A stretch of DNA of 28,839 nt from RYN-428 sp035648595 (GTDB lineage: Bacteria > Planctomycetota > Phycisphaerae > Tepidisphaerales > Tepidisphaeraceae). The notes under the pieces are model-generated. The model made no database searches. It was not told the origin of the DNA and saw only the letters and a program-made list of their open reading frames with translations. This document shows, one piece after another, positions 7,899 to 14,997 of this stretch. Within the stretch, counting starts at the first letter, position 1; the number at the start of each line of letters is the position of its first letter. The stretch covers positions 1 through 28,839 of the forward strand of contig DASRLH010000265.1 in the NCBI GenBank assembly GCA_035648595.1, written 5' to 3'. The position numbers and the translations under genes are program-made.

Positions 7899-8195
7899 CG
7901 CTCATGGAAGCGAGGGCGTGCCCGAATTTCCGGGCAGGCGTAACCGTTGACATCCACAGGGTTTGGTGGGGCAGACATTCCTGTCTGCCCGAATCCGCGA
8001 GTGCGGGGTTCCTGCCCCGCCGAGCGGATTCGAATCGGTTCGGGAGGACAAGAATGTCCTCCACTCACCGACTCGCCGGCAGGCAAGAATGTCTGCCCCA
8101 CCGTCCGCCAATTCCCCGCCTGGAAAAGTGGGCATACCCGGAAGCGACGAGGGCGTCGCTTCCACGTAGAAGCGGCGTCCCCGCCGCTTTTCTTC
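7899..8195. repeat. cluster of small hairpins with conserved apex
   Basis: Consecutive short palindromes occupy most of the gap between apbE and the beta-propeller gene. They are: GGGCAGACA/TGTCTGCCC (7969-7990, loop TTCC); GAATCCGC outer and GCGGGG inner pairs (7991-8031); GGAGGACA/TGTCCTCC (8043-8062, loop AGAA); GGCAGGCA/TGTCTGCC (8078-8097, loop AGAA, one G-T pair); GGAAGCGACG/CGTCGCTTCC (8140-8163, loop AGGG); and AAGCGGCG/CGCCGCTT (8170-8189, loop TCCC). A weaker GCCCG/CGGGC pair lies near 7919-7934. Any open frame across this block is a by-product of the repeats. Confidence 0.75.
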
Positions 8196-8303
8196 GTCAA
8201 TCCCTATGCCCGAAAGTGGAACACTAATACCGCATTCCAATTTAGATCCGATTCAAGCACACAACACCGCCCCGCCATGGCCGTACGATTTGGAAGTCAC
8301 CCC

Positions 8304-9758
8304 ATGCGAACGCTCCTGACAATCACCTGCGTGGCCCTTCTGGCTTCGTCCCTGCGCGCCGACGACTGGCCCAACTATCGCGGTCCCCATCACGACGGCA
8401 CATCCTCCGAAACCGGCTGGACCACCCAATGGCCGCCCCAAGGCCCCCCGGTGCTGTGGAAAGCCAACGTCGGCACCGGCCTTTCCTCCTTCGCCGTCGG
8501 TGGCGGGCGCGCGTACACCGCCGGCAACACCGACAACACCGATACGATCTTCTGCCTTGACTCCAACACCGGCAAAGTCATCTGGAAGCATTCATACCCC
8601 TCCGATCTGGGCGCCAAGTTCTTCGACGGCGGCACCACCGCCACGCCGACGTTGGACAACAAGCGGCTCTACGTCATCGGCCGCTGGGGCGATTTGTTTT
8701 CCTTCGACGCCGCCTCCGGCAAAGTCATCTGGCAGGAAAATATCCACACCGAAACCAAAATCCGCGTGCCGGGCTGGGGATTCTCCGGCTCGCCGCTGGT
8801 GATGGGCGATCTGCTGGTGCTCAACGTCGGCGAGGCGGGCGTGGCGGTGAATAAGAGGACGGGAAGGATCATCTGGAAATCCGCCAGCAAGGATGCCGGC
8901 TATTCCACGCCCGTGCCGATGTCGGCGGACGGAAAATCGCTCGTGGTGCTGAGCAATGCGCTGGCGATCCTGGCCGTTGATCTTCAGACGGGCAAGCAAG
9001 TCTGGAAGATGCGCTGGGTGACGCAGTACGGCGCGAACGCCGCCGATCCGATCGTAAACGGCGATCGCGTGCTGATCTCCAGTGCCTATGGCAAAGGCGC
9101 CGCCCTGCTACAATCCGCCGAGGGTGAACCCAAAATCCTTTGGAAGAGCAAAGTCCTCCGCTCCCACCTCAACCCCGGCGTGCCGCTGGGCGAATTCGTC
9201 TATGGTTTCGACGGAGACAAACGCAACGATGCCTCGCTCAAGTGCATCGAGTTTGCCACCGGCAAAGAGAAGTGGTCCGCGAAGGAATCTGGCGTTGGCT
9301 CGCTGATCATCGCCGACGGCAAGTTGATCGTTCTCAACGAAAACGGCGAACTCGTAATCGCCCCGGCATCCCCCGATGGATTCAAGCCAATCGCCCATGC
9401 CCAGATATTGGGCGGCACCTGCTGGACTTCGCCGGTCTTGTCCGGCGGGCGAATTTTCTGCCGCAATTCGCGGGGGGATGTGGTCTGTTTGAACGTGCGG
9501 GGAAGTGATAGTGATGGCCCCCATGCTTGGCTTCCGATCCCGACGAAGACTATGTTCGCCGGTTCTCTTTGCCCAAGAAGGCCATTTCATGTGGATCGGA
9601 TCTGCGCCGACTCACGATGCGCGAAATGCTGGGCGCGTTCATCAGCCTTCGTGCCCGCCACTATCGGGACACGGAGCAGATCGAACCGGCGGATCGCGAT
9701 TATGCCCTGTCGCGGGTGCTCTTTCCCAAGTACCGCAGCGCGTATGTCGCCGCTATGA
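8304..9758 (+). CDS. secreted PQQ-binding-like beta-propeller protein with a replaced C-terminus
   Basis: From the ATG at 8304 (GGAAG 7 bases upstream) the protein starts with a signal peptide, MRTLLTITCVALLASSLRA, then DDWPNYRGPHHDG, the usual opening of planctomycetal outer-compartment propellers. Repeats of the form CLDSNTGKVIW, SFDAASGKVIW, AVNKRTGRIIW, AVDLQTGKQVW and FATGKEKW mark the blades. The family-like part ends at about residue 400 with GDVVCLNVR. About 85 further residues are Cys- and Arg-rich and are simply the frame running through the unrelated gene fragment at 9515-9985. The original stop has probably been lost by recombination. Substrate and function are unknown; some relatives bind PQQ, but most such planctomycetal proteins have no known activity. 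Confidence 0.8.
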   Translation: MRTLLTITCVALLASSLRADDWPNYRGPHHDGTSSETGWTTQWPPQGPPVLWKANVGTGLSSFAVGGGRAYTAGNTDNTDTIFCLDSNTGKVIWKHSYPSDLGAKFFDGGTTATPTLDNKRLYVIGRWGDLFSFDAASGKVIWQENIHTETKIRVPGWGFSGSPLVMGDLLVLNVGEAGVAVNKRTGRIIWKSASKDAGYSTPVPMSADGKSLVVLSNALAILAVDLQTGKQVWKMRWVTQYGANAADPIVNGDRVLISSAYGKGAALLQSAEGEPKILWKSKVLRSHLNPGVPLGEFVYGFDGDKRNDASLKCIEFATGKEKWSAKESGVGSLIIADGKLIVLNENGELVIAPASPDGFKPIAHAQILGGTCWTSPVLSGGRIFCRNSRGDVVCLNVRGSDSDGPHAWLPIPTKTMFAGSLCPRRPFHVDRICADSRCAKCWARSSAFVPATIGTRSRSNRRIAIMPCRGCSFPSTAARMSPL

Positions 9759-9985
9759 TCCCAATGCTGACTCGCGGCAAATGGCTTTTCGAATCTGATG
9801 AACTCGGACATCCAAACTCGCTCTTCGAGGACCTGGCTCCAATTTTTACCCCTAAACTGTTTCACTTGGCTAATCCTGTTGGGATCGGTACCGTTCAGCA
9901 ATCCCCGGTGGTTCCCGATGGCGTGATTCGTCCGCCGGGAGTCTACTTGGTGCAGGTTCCGGCATCGTCGGTGCGTGTCGAATAA
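9515..9985 (+). pseudogene. 5'-truncated fragment of an unrecognised gene
   Basis: An open frame runs from just after the TGA at 9512 to the TAA at 9983-9985. It has protein-like composition: MREMLGAFISLRARHYRDTE, then ALSRVLFPKYRSAYVAAMIP and WLFESDELGHPNSLFEDL. It overlaps, in another frame, the run-on end of the beta-propeller gene. No good start codon and ribosome site are present at the left edge (TTG at 9527; ATG at 9617), which suggests the 5' end was cut off at the junction. I do not recognise the family. Position just before an RHS tip would suit a small cargo or immunity gene, but no motif supports that. Confidence 0.45.
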
Positions 9986-10008
9986 ACTAATCGGAAGGCA
10001 GGTCTGAA

Positions 10009-10674
10009 ATGGAATCTTCGCAGATCGCTCGCCGCTCAACGAATGAACGGCTTTCGCGGCTCGGCATCCTTCACGAGCCGATGGGCTACGTGGATGGAGC
10101 AAACTTGTACGAATTTGTCGCAGATGGACCCATTGATCTCGTTGATCCGCTCGGTTTAGACGCGGAGAAGACGTTCACAATCCATGACACCACCCGAGAC
10201 GGTTCCCCGGCTGATCCACAAGGAACAGTAACTGTTTCACTGTCCGGGACTAACCTTTGCGCTGGCGACAAAAAAGGCAAGATCGAGTTGAAGGTTGTGT
10301 ATAAACCCACCTCGGGCATTTCCGGTAAGGCGTCAGATGAAGGTTATCTTGTGATAAACGGCACCAAGGTAGACCCAACTGGCAAGGATAAGGAAATCAC
10401 AGCGAAGTGGTCCACGGAGGTCGGGGGTGATGGAAAGGGGCACTCGGGGCGGATCTATGTGGCAGCGGTCTACAAGCCAGATGTTCTCGACAAAAAAGAG
10501 GATCCGGATAAGATTGGCAGAACAGGCGTTCTCCATGTCATCGTCATTACGTGGAAGTACAACTGCAACTGCGGCGCACTGGATGCGAATGGACTTCGAG
10601 CCGACATCAAACTCACCGAGGATAAGAAGTTGACTGGCCAGCTCCCTACCACTGAGCCGGCCGAACGGAATTAG
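10009..10674 (+). CDS. RHS repeat C-terminal core fragment with attached tip domain
   Basis: Residues 25-50 read MGYVDGANLYEFVADG, then PIDLVDPLGL, the hallmark end of the RHS/YD-repeat core just before the variable C-terminal tip. Everything N-terminal to it is missing: only about 24 unrelated codons precede it after a TAA at 9988-9990. The tip, residues 52-221, is beta-rich with alternating Val/Thr/Lys strands (TVTVSLSGTN, IELKVVYKP, RIYVAAVYKP, VLHVIVITWKY) and a CNCG motif. I cannot assign it to a known toxin family. This looks like a displaced RHS tip cassette. Whether it is expressed alone is doubtful. The next gene starts 5 bases after its stop. Base composition looks less GC-rich than neighbouring genes. 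Confidence 0.6.
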   Translation: MESSQIARRSTNERLSRLGILHEPMGYVDGANLYEFVADGPIDLVDPLGLDAEKTFTIHDTTRDGSPADPQGTVTVSLSGTNLCAGDKKGKIELKVVYKPTSGISGKASDEGYLVINGTKVDPTGKDKEITAKWSTEVGGDGKGHSGRIYVAAVYKPDVLDKKEDPDKIGRTGVLHVIVITWKYNCNCGALDANGLRADIKLTEDKKLTGQLPTTEPAERN

Positions 10675-10679
10675 ATCGA

Positions 10680-11468
10680 ATGAATCGTACCCCGTGCGTG
10701 ATTCTCGCCGTAGCCATTGTATTTAACATCGGCTGTCCGATGACATGCGCATCGGACCCCGCTGCGCCGGTGGTAACCAAGCCCACATCCTCCGATGGTT
10801 CAAAACAAGAAGCAGAAGCACTGCTGAACGCACTGAATGATGTGGCAGCGAAAACAGGGGTGCCGAGAGTTCGTTATGACGCCTTGCATAGAGTCACTTC
10901 CGTGTGGTTGAATACAACGTTCGCAACGGATCAGAATATCACGCTACTGGATCAGTTTGCTCACCTCAGAGAAGCAAAGATTTCGTGCGCGCCGGTCTCA
11001 ATCACACCCGTCGCTCTGACCGCGTTATCCAATCTTGCACGCCTTGAGCAGATTGAGTTAAGGGGCGCTTCCGAACACATCACCCGAGAGATTGTTACCG
11101 CATTGGGCAGAATAGGAACGCTAAAGACCATCATCATCCGTGATAGCGAGATTGAGCCAGACGCTTTAGCTTCTTTACAGGCGTTGCCGCATCTTGAGGT
11201 CTTGAAAGTCAGTGGGACAGAAGCGGAGTTCACCGACCTGAACATTCCCGCTGTCGCAAAGCTCTCGCATCTGACCGACTTGGACATAAGTCACACCGGC
11301 GTGACGAATTCATGCCTAAACTCGCTTGCCAAGCTGCCAAGGCTTAAACATTTGACAGTGATTGCAACAAAAGTCTCCGAGGCCGGAGTGCGTGGATCAC
11401 AACTTTCGGGCAAGGTAGACGTTGTGGGTGCACGGCTGACCCCAAGTGGACCGGACTTAATGAGATAA
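10680..11468 (+). CDS. exported leucine-rich repeat protein
   Basis: The 262-residue protein starts with a hydrophobic signal (MNRTPCVILAVAIVFNIGCP) and then repeats of about 24 residues with the pattern LxxLxxLxxLxIxxTxV: LARLEQIELRG, IGTLKTIIIRDSEIE, LPHLEVLKVSGTEAE, LSHLTDLDISHTGVT and LPRLKHLTVIATKVS. Such short LRR proteins are frequent in Planctomycetota and mediate binding. It begins 5 bases after the RHS tip stop, so the two were likely transferred and transcribed together; an immunity or binding role towards the tip is possible but unproven. The Cys in FNIGC is not in a good lipobox (Asn at -3), so lipidation is uncertain. The Met codon at 10680 has no strong ribosome site, which fits translational coupling. 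Confidence 0.75.
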   Translation: MNRTPCVILAVAIVFNIGCPMTCASDPAAPVVTKPTSSDGSKQEAEALLNALNDVAAKTGVPRVRYDALHRVTSVWLNTTFATDQNITLLDQFAHLREAKISCAPVSITPVALTALSNLARLEQIELRGASEHITREIVTALGRIGTLKTIIIRDSEIEPDALASLQALPHLEVLKVSGTEAEFTDLNIPAVAKLSHLTDLDISHTGVTNSCLNSLAKLPRLKHLTVIATKVSEAGVRGSQLSGKVDVVGARLTPSGPDLMR

Positions 11469-11499
11469 AGCCGTTTTACTTCCGCACCAACGGACAGTC

Positions 11500-11577
11500 T
11501 AGTGCATTGTCACGCAATGATTTTGGGGTAAATCACTAGAGTTTTACCCGCATTTGGAAGCATGACAATGCACTAGT
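11500..11577. repeat. 78-bp MITE-like element with 17-bp terminal inverted repeats
   Basis: The ends CTAGTGCATTGTCACGC (11500-11516) and GCATGACAATGCACTAG (11561-11577) are inverted repeats with one mismatch. Inside, GGGTAAA (11527-11533) pairs with TTTACCC (11544-11550) around a loop containing CACTAG. No coding capacity is present. It lies 31 bases after the LRR gene stop. It could be a miniature transposable element or a repeat-derived transcription end. No clear target duplication was found beyond the CTAG ends. Confidence 0.65.
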
Positions 11578-11640
11578 CCCGCCAGCATAGAAAAGGGGCC
11601 CGCTGAACGGTGCTGCCATTCGTTCACTGGAGCCATCGCA

Positions 11641-12957
11641 ATGACGCAATCACGCCGACAGTTCATAACCACCTCCGCCGCCGCCTCCGGGCTTCTGCTT
11701 GGGGCCCCATATATCCACGCGCAGGACAAAGTCGATCGCATCTTCACCACCGCCATCATCGGCGCCGGCTGGTGGGGACGAAACGTCCTGCGCGAGGCCA
11801 TCGCCTCCAAACGCTGTAAGCTCACGGCGATGTGCGATGTCGATGGCAACAGCCTCGAAGCCTCCCTCGATCAGATGGGCGAGCTCGCGGGAACGTCTCC
11901 CAAGGGATACAAGGATTACCGCGAGCTGCTGGACAAGGAAAAGCCGGAAGTTGTGATCATTGCCACCCCGGATCATTGGCACGCGCTGCAAGCGATCGCG
12001 GCACTCAAGGCCGGGGCGCACGTCTATGTGGAGAAGCCGACGGCACAAACCATCAACGAAAGCCGCGCGCTTCTCAAGACCGCCCGCGATTCGGGGAAGG
12101 TGGTGCAGGTGGGACTGCATCGGCGGGTTGGGCCGCATTACGTCGCCGCCCGGCAATTCTTCCGCTCCGGCGGCGTCGGCGAACTGGGCATGATTCGCAT
12201 CTTCGCCGACGGCGCCGGCGGCCGCGAACTACCCAACCCCAATAGCGAAACCCCCGATAACATGAATTGGGACCTCTGGTGCGGCCCAGGCCCCCTCCGC
12301 CCCTTCAACACCAAGCTCCATCCCGGCGGCTGGCGCAACTTCCTCGACTACGCCAACGGCCAACTCGGCGACTGGGGCGTCCATTGGCTCGATCAGGTGC
12401 AATGGTTCACCGATGTCACCTACCCCAAAGCCGTCTACAGCACCGGCGGCCGCCCTGTCCGCGGCGCCGCCATCAACGACCAGCGCGGCCAAACCACCGA
12501 TGCCCCCGACCATCAGGCCGCCGTCTATGAATTCGACAAGTTCACCGTAAGCTGGGAGCACCGCCAGTTCGGCGGGCAGGGCGCCGAAAAAACCTCCATC
12601 GGCGCCTACTTCTACGGCTCCAAAGGCACCCTCCACGTCGGCTGGCGCGACGGCTGGACCTTCTACCCCAACCGCGGCACGCCGATCCATCAACCCTCCC
12701 AACTCCAGGAACCCGATGGCCACAACATCAAGCTCCTCTGGGCCGACTTCATGCACGCCATCGACACCCACACCCGCCCCGCCGCCGACATAGAGCCCGC
12801 CCACCGCGCCACCGTCATGGCCCTGCTGGGCATGCTCTCGCTGAAAGCCGGGCGCAGCGTGCGGTGGGATGGGGCGAAGGAAGCAATCGTGGGGGATGAG
12901 GGAGCGGCGAAGCTGATGGGGCGGGAGTATCGCAAGCCGTGGGTGTATCCGGGATGA
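11641..12957 (+). CDS. Gfo/Idh/MocA family oxidoreductase with Tat signal
   Basis: The 438-residue protein has a twin-arginine signal, SRRQFITTSAAASGLLLGAP, ending near YIHAQD. The Rossmann motif is AIIGAGWWGRNV, the NAD(P)-linked EKP motif is VYVEKPTAQT, and the C-terminal domain includes WDLWCGPGPLRPFN, GDWGVHWLDQVQWF and SIGAYFYGSKGTLHVGWRDG. It belongs to the same superfamily as the 5166-6530 protein but to a different subgroup: the loops after EKP differ and the C-terminal WVYPG end is distinct. It is predicted to act in the periplasm on a sugar or sugar-derived substrate that cannot be named from sequence. It is a single gene, with the 78-bp repeat upstream and a convergent gene cluster downstream. 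Confidence 0.9.
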   Translation: MTQSRRQFITTSAAASGLLLGAPYIHAQDKVDRIFTTAIIGAGWWGRNVLREAIASKRCKLTAMCDVDGNSLEASLDQMGELAGTSPKGYKDYRELLDKEKPEVVIIATPDHWHALQAIAALKAGAHVYVEKPTAQTINESRALLKTARDSGKVVQVGLHRRVGPHYVAARQFFRSGGVGELGMIRIFADGAGGRELPNPNSETPDNMNWDLWCGPGPLRPFNTKLHPGGWRNFLDYANGQLGDWGVHWLDQVQWFTDVTYPKAVYSTGGRPVRGAAINDQRGQTTDAPDHQAAVYEFDKFTVSWEHRQFGGQGAEKTSIGAYFYGSKGTLHVGWRDGWTFYPNRGTPIHQPSQLQEPDGHNIKLLWADFMHAIDTHTRPAADIEPAHRATVMALLGMLSLKAGRSVRWDGAKEAIVGDEGAAKLMGREYRKPWVYPG

Positions 12958-13011
12958 GGGGGCGTCGATGGGCACGCGACGGACTATAGCCGGCGACCTG
13001 ATTGCGCGTGA

Positions 13012-13065
13012 AAATCCGAAATCCCGAAGCACGAAATCCGCAACAAATCCAAAGAAGAAACAAAA
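13012..13065. repeat. degenerate GAAATCC iterations
   Basis: Words close to GAAATCC recur about five times in 50 bases (AAAATCC, GAAATCC, GAAGCAC, GAAATCC, CAAATCC) in the gap between the oxidoreductase and rpiB. Non-coding, AT-richer than its surroundings. It has the look of a dispersed intergenic repeat, but only one copy is in this window. Confidence 0.4.
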
Positions 13066-13097
13066 GAGCAAATATCTAAACGCAAGCGCATGAAGGT

Positions 13098-13115
13098 AGG
13101 GTCGAAGGACCCTTT
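13098..13115. terminator. short hairpin between convergent genes
   Basis: AGGGTC (13098-13103) and GACCCT (13108-13113) form a 6-bp stem with a GAAG loop, followed by TTT. It lies between the 11641-12957 gene and the convergent rpiB. It could terminate the plus-strand gene; the T tract is short. Confidence 0.35.
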
Positions 13116-13174
13116 AGGATCATTGCTGGAAAATCCGGCGGCAAGCAGCGCGGGGCTGCTAGACTAAAGCTCGA

Positions 13175-13633
13175 TCATTTCTTCCCACGCGCCTCTTCTT
13201 TTTCGAGTTCCGCGAGCTTGGCGATTCGCCGGACATGGCGGCCGTCGGCGAAGGGCGTGGTGAGGAATATCTCGACGATCTGCCGAAGCTGATCTTCGCT
13301 GAGAAGGTCGGTGCCGAGGCACAGGACATTGCAGTGATTGTGCTCACGGGCGATGCGCGCGGTGACCTCGTCGTGCGCCAGGGCGGCGCGCACGCCGTTG
13401 ATTTTGTTAGCGGCGATGGACATCCCCAGGCCGCTGTTGTCCAGCAGAATGCCCACGTCGGCCCTGCCGGCCACCACCGCCCGGCACGCGGGCGCGGCCA
13501 GATCGGGATAGTCGCAGGCGGTATTGTTGTCGCAGCCGAAATCCTCGACGTGGTGCCCCATGCGCTTGAGCACCGGCAAGAGCCGTCGCTTCGCGTCGTA
13601 ACCTCGATGATCGCATGCCACCGCGAGTTTCAT
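13175..13633 (-). CDS. rpiB: RpiB/LacA/LacB family sugar-phosphate isomerase
   Basis: The 152-residue protein starts MKLAVACDHRGYDAK, with the substrate-binding Asp-His pair of RpiB, and contains MSIAANKINGVRAAL, HNHCNVLCLGTDLL and GRHVRRI, all at the right spacing. The family interconverts ribose 5-phosphate and ribulose 5-phosphate. The active-site loop normally reading CGTGxG here reads DNSGLG, so the catalytic Cys is Asp65. Activity may be altered, or Asp may act as the base. AGGA sits 6 bases before the ATG at 13633. It follows the Sua5/phosphatase fusion by 23 bases on the same strand, recalling the Bacillus ywlC-ywlE-ywlF order. Confidence 0.85.
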   Translation of the reverse strand: MKLAVACDHRGYDAKRRLLPVLKRMGHHVEDFGCDNNTACDYPDLAAPACRAVVAGRADVGILLDNSGLGMSIAANKINGVRAALAHDEVTARIAREHNHCNVLCLGTDLLSEDQLRQIVEIFLTTPFADGRHVRRIAKLAELEKEEARGKK

Positions 13634-13656
13634 GTATTGTCCTGCTTGCCCGCGGA

Positions 13657-14790
13657 TCACGGCAGTTTCTTGCCTTCCAGTCGCTTCTCGATCAGTGAGC
13701 GAAGCTGGGCGGCGACCTGTTGATACAACGACAAATCCCCGCCGATCGGGTCTTCGATGTCTCCATCGGGATCGAGCGTGGAGACCTTCGCTGAGGCGGA
13801 GGGCACGAGCGCCTTTACAGCCATCGCATGGCTTGCGCTCATGGCGAAGATCATGTCGGCCTGATGGATCAACTCGACCGTGAGCGGCCGCGAACGATGC
13901 TGGGAAAGATCGGCGCCCATCGCCTTCACCACCTCGATTGCCGGCGCCGCGGCGCGCGTGCCGGGCGTGGCAAAACTGCCGGCGGAGATCACGTTGATCC
14001 CCTTTTTCTCCAGATCGGCCTCGCCAACGCCAATCTTTGTTGCCAGGTATTGCCGGGCGATCGCCTCTGACATTGGAGATCGGCAGGTGTTGCCGCTGCA
14101 CACGAACAGGATGGTCGTGCGCAGCAATCGATCGATGATCCGCTCATCGTAAATGCCCTGCCGGACGATCTGATAGTTGTCCAGGCCCACCTTAAGAATG
14201 GTCGAAGGCCTGGAATATTCCGTAGGCCCGCCGTCGAAGACCAAATCCACCCGATCGCCAAGCTCCTCGGCCAGCGACGCGCCCGATTCGGTGTGTCCAG
14301 AGAAGGCGCTGGTCATCGTCATGGCGACAGGGCCGCCCTCGACCGCGCCGACCACATCGGAAAAAACGATGTGCCGCGGGCAGCGGAGGGTGATGTCCCC
14401 CGCCGCGTCGTACAGGTCGGACTCGCCGACGCCGGCTTGTTGGGCCGCCTCCTGGCGCCGTTGAGCCGGCACGTTGAATACAAGCGACACCGGGCCGGGC
14501 CAGAGTTTGCGCATGATGCGCTGGGCATAGTCATTGACATCAGGCAGAAAGCGCAGCGCATCCTCTGGATGTGCCAGGTGGGCGGTAAAGGGCTTGGTGG
14601 ATTCCCCGCGAAATTCCGCCAGCCGGCGGCGGCCTTCGGGATGGCTGAGCAACGCCGCCGCGCCGTACGCGGTTTCGGTGGGAAGCACGACAATTCCGCC
14701 GGCCTGGAGAATCTCCGTGCCACGCCGCACCTGCGCTTCATAATCACCGGCCGCGAAGATGGGGACCACGGGATTGGCCAATCGGGTCAT
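13657..14790 (-). CDS. Sua5/YciO/YrdC-like domain fused to low-molecular-weight (arginine-type) phosphatase
   Basis: The 377-residue product has two domains. Residues 1-220 follow the Sua5/YrdC fold (AGGIVVLPTETAYGAAAL, LWPGPVSLVF, STILKV). That family makes threonylcarbamoyl-AMP for tRNA t6A. However, the KxR and SxN signature positions read FRGES and MTSAFSG, so function is uncertain. Residues 225-377 are a low-molecular-weight phosphatase with the P-loop CSGNTCRSP (Cys231) and the general-acid segment EDPIGGDLSLYQQ. Thr235 in the P-loop matches the residue that makes YwlE specific for phospho-arginine, where tyrosine phosphatases have Ile. The start at 14790 matches where the Sua5 homology begins; an ATG at 14877 is also in frame. 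Transcribed with rpiB. Confidence 0.82.
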   Translation of the reverse strand: MTRLANPVVPIFAAGDYEAQVRRGTEILQAGGIVVLPTETAYGAAALLSHPEGRRRLAEFRGESTKPFTAHLAHPEDALRFLPDVNDYAQRIMRKLWPGPVSLVFNVPAQRRQEAAQQAGVGESDLYDAAGDITLRCPRHIVFSDVVGAVEGGPVAMTMTSAFSGHTESGASLAEELGDRVDLVFDGGPTEYSRPSTILKVGLDNYQIVRQGIYDERIIDRLLRTTILFVCSGNTCRSPMSEAIARQYLATKIGVGEADLEKKGINVISAGSFATPGTRAAAPAIEVVKAMGADLSQHRSRPLTVELIHQADMIFAMSASHAMAVKALVPSASAKVSTLDPDGDIEDPIGGDLSLYQQVAAQLRSLIEKRLEGKKLP

Positions 14791-14967
14791 GGCAATATAT
14801 GAGGCGAGCAACCGCGAGGTGTCAAGGTGAATCGGGAGGTTGAATCTTCGTCGCCTCGCGGTTAACCCCCCCGTCATGCCCGCGACCTAATGGCCACGGC
14901 GCGACTACGCGCTCTTCATGGGTGGCAAAACCAGGAGGAGTCAGGGCGGGAATCGGTAATTTAATCG

Positions 14968-14997
14968 TGACACGGGCGTCTCGCCCGTGCGTGTCAT
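14968..14997 (-). terminator. hairpin directly after xseA
   Basis: CACGGGCG (14971-14978) and CGCCCGTG (14982-14989) pair with a TCT loop, with flanking TGACAC/GTGTCA extending the stem after a one-base bulge. It abuts the xseA stop (14998). There is no clear T tract, so it is either a terminator or a small palindromic repeat related to the one at 23791. Confidence 0.5.

Noticed and set aside
7899..8195. Possible CRISPR array
   Set aside because: Units are palindromes with variable stems and no regular repeat-spacer length.
7947..8303. Upstream extension of the beta-propeller reading frame
   Set aside because: It consists of translated palindromic repeats; the signal peptide starts at 8304 with a ribosome site.
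13634..14101. Upstream extension of the rpiB frame
   Set aside because: It is out of frame within the Sua5/phosphatase fusion; rpiB begins at 13633 with AGGA upstream.
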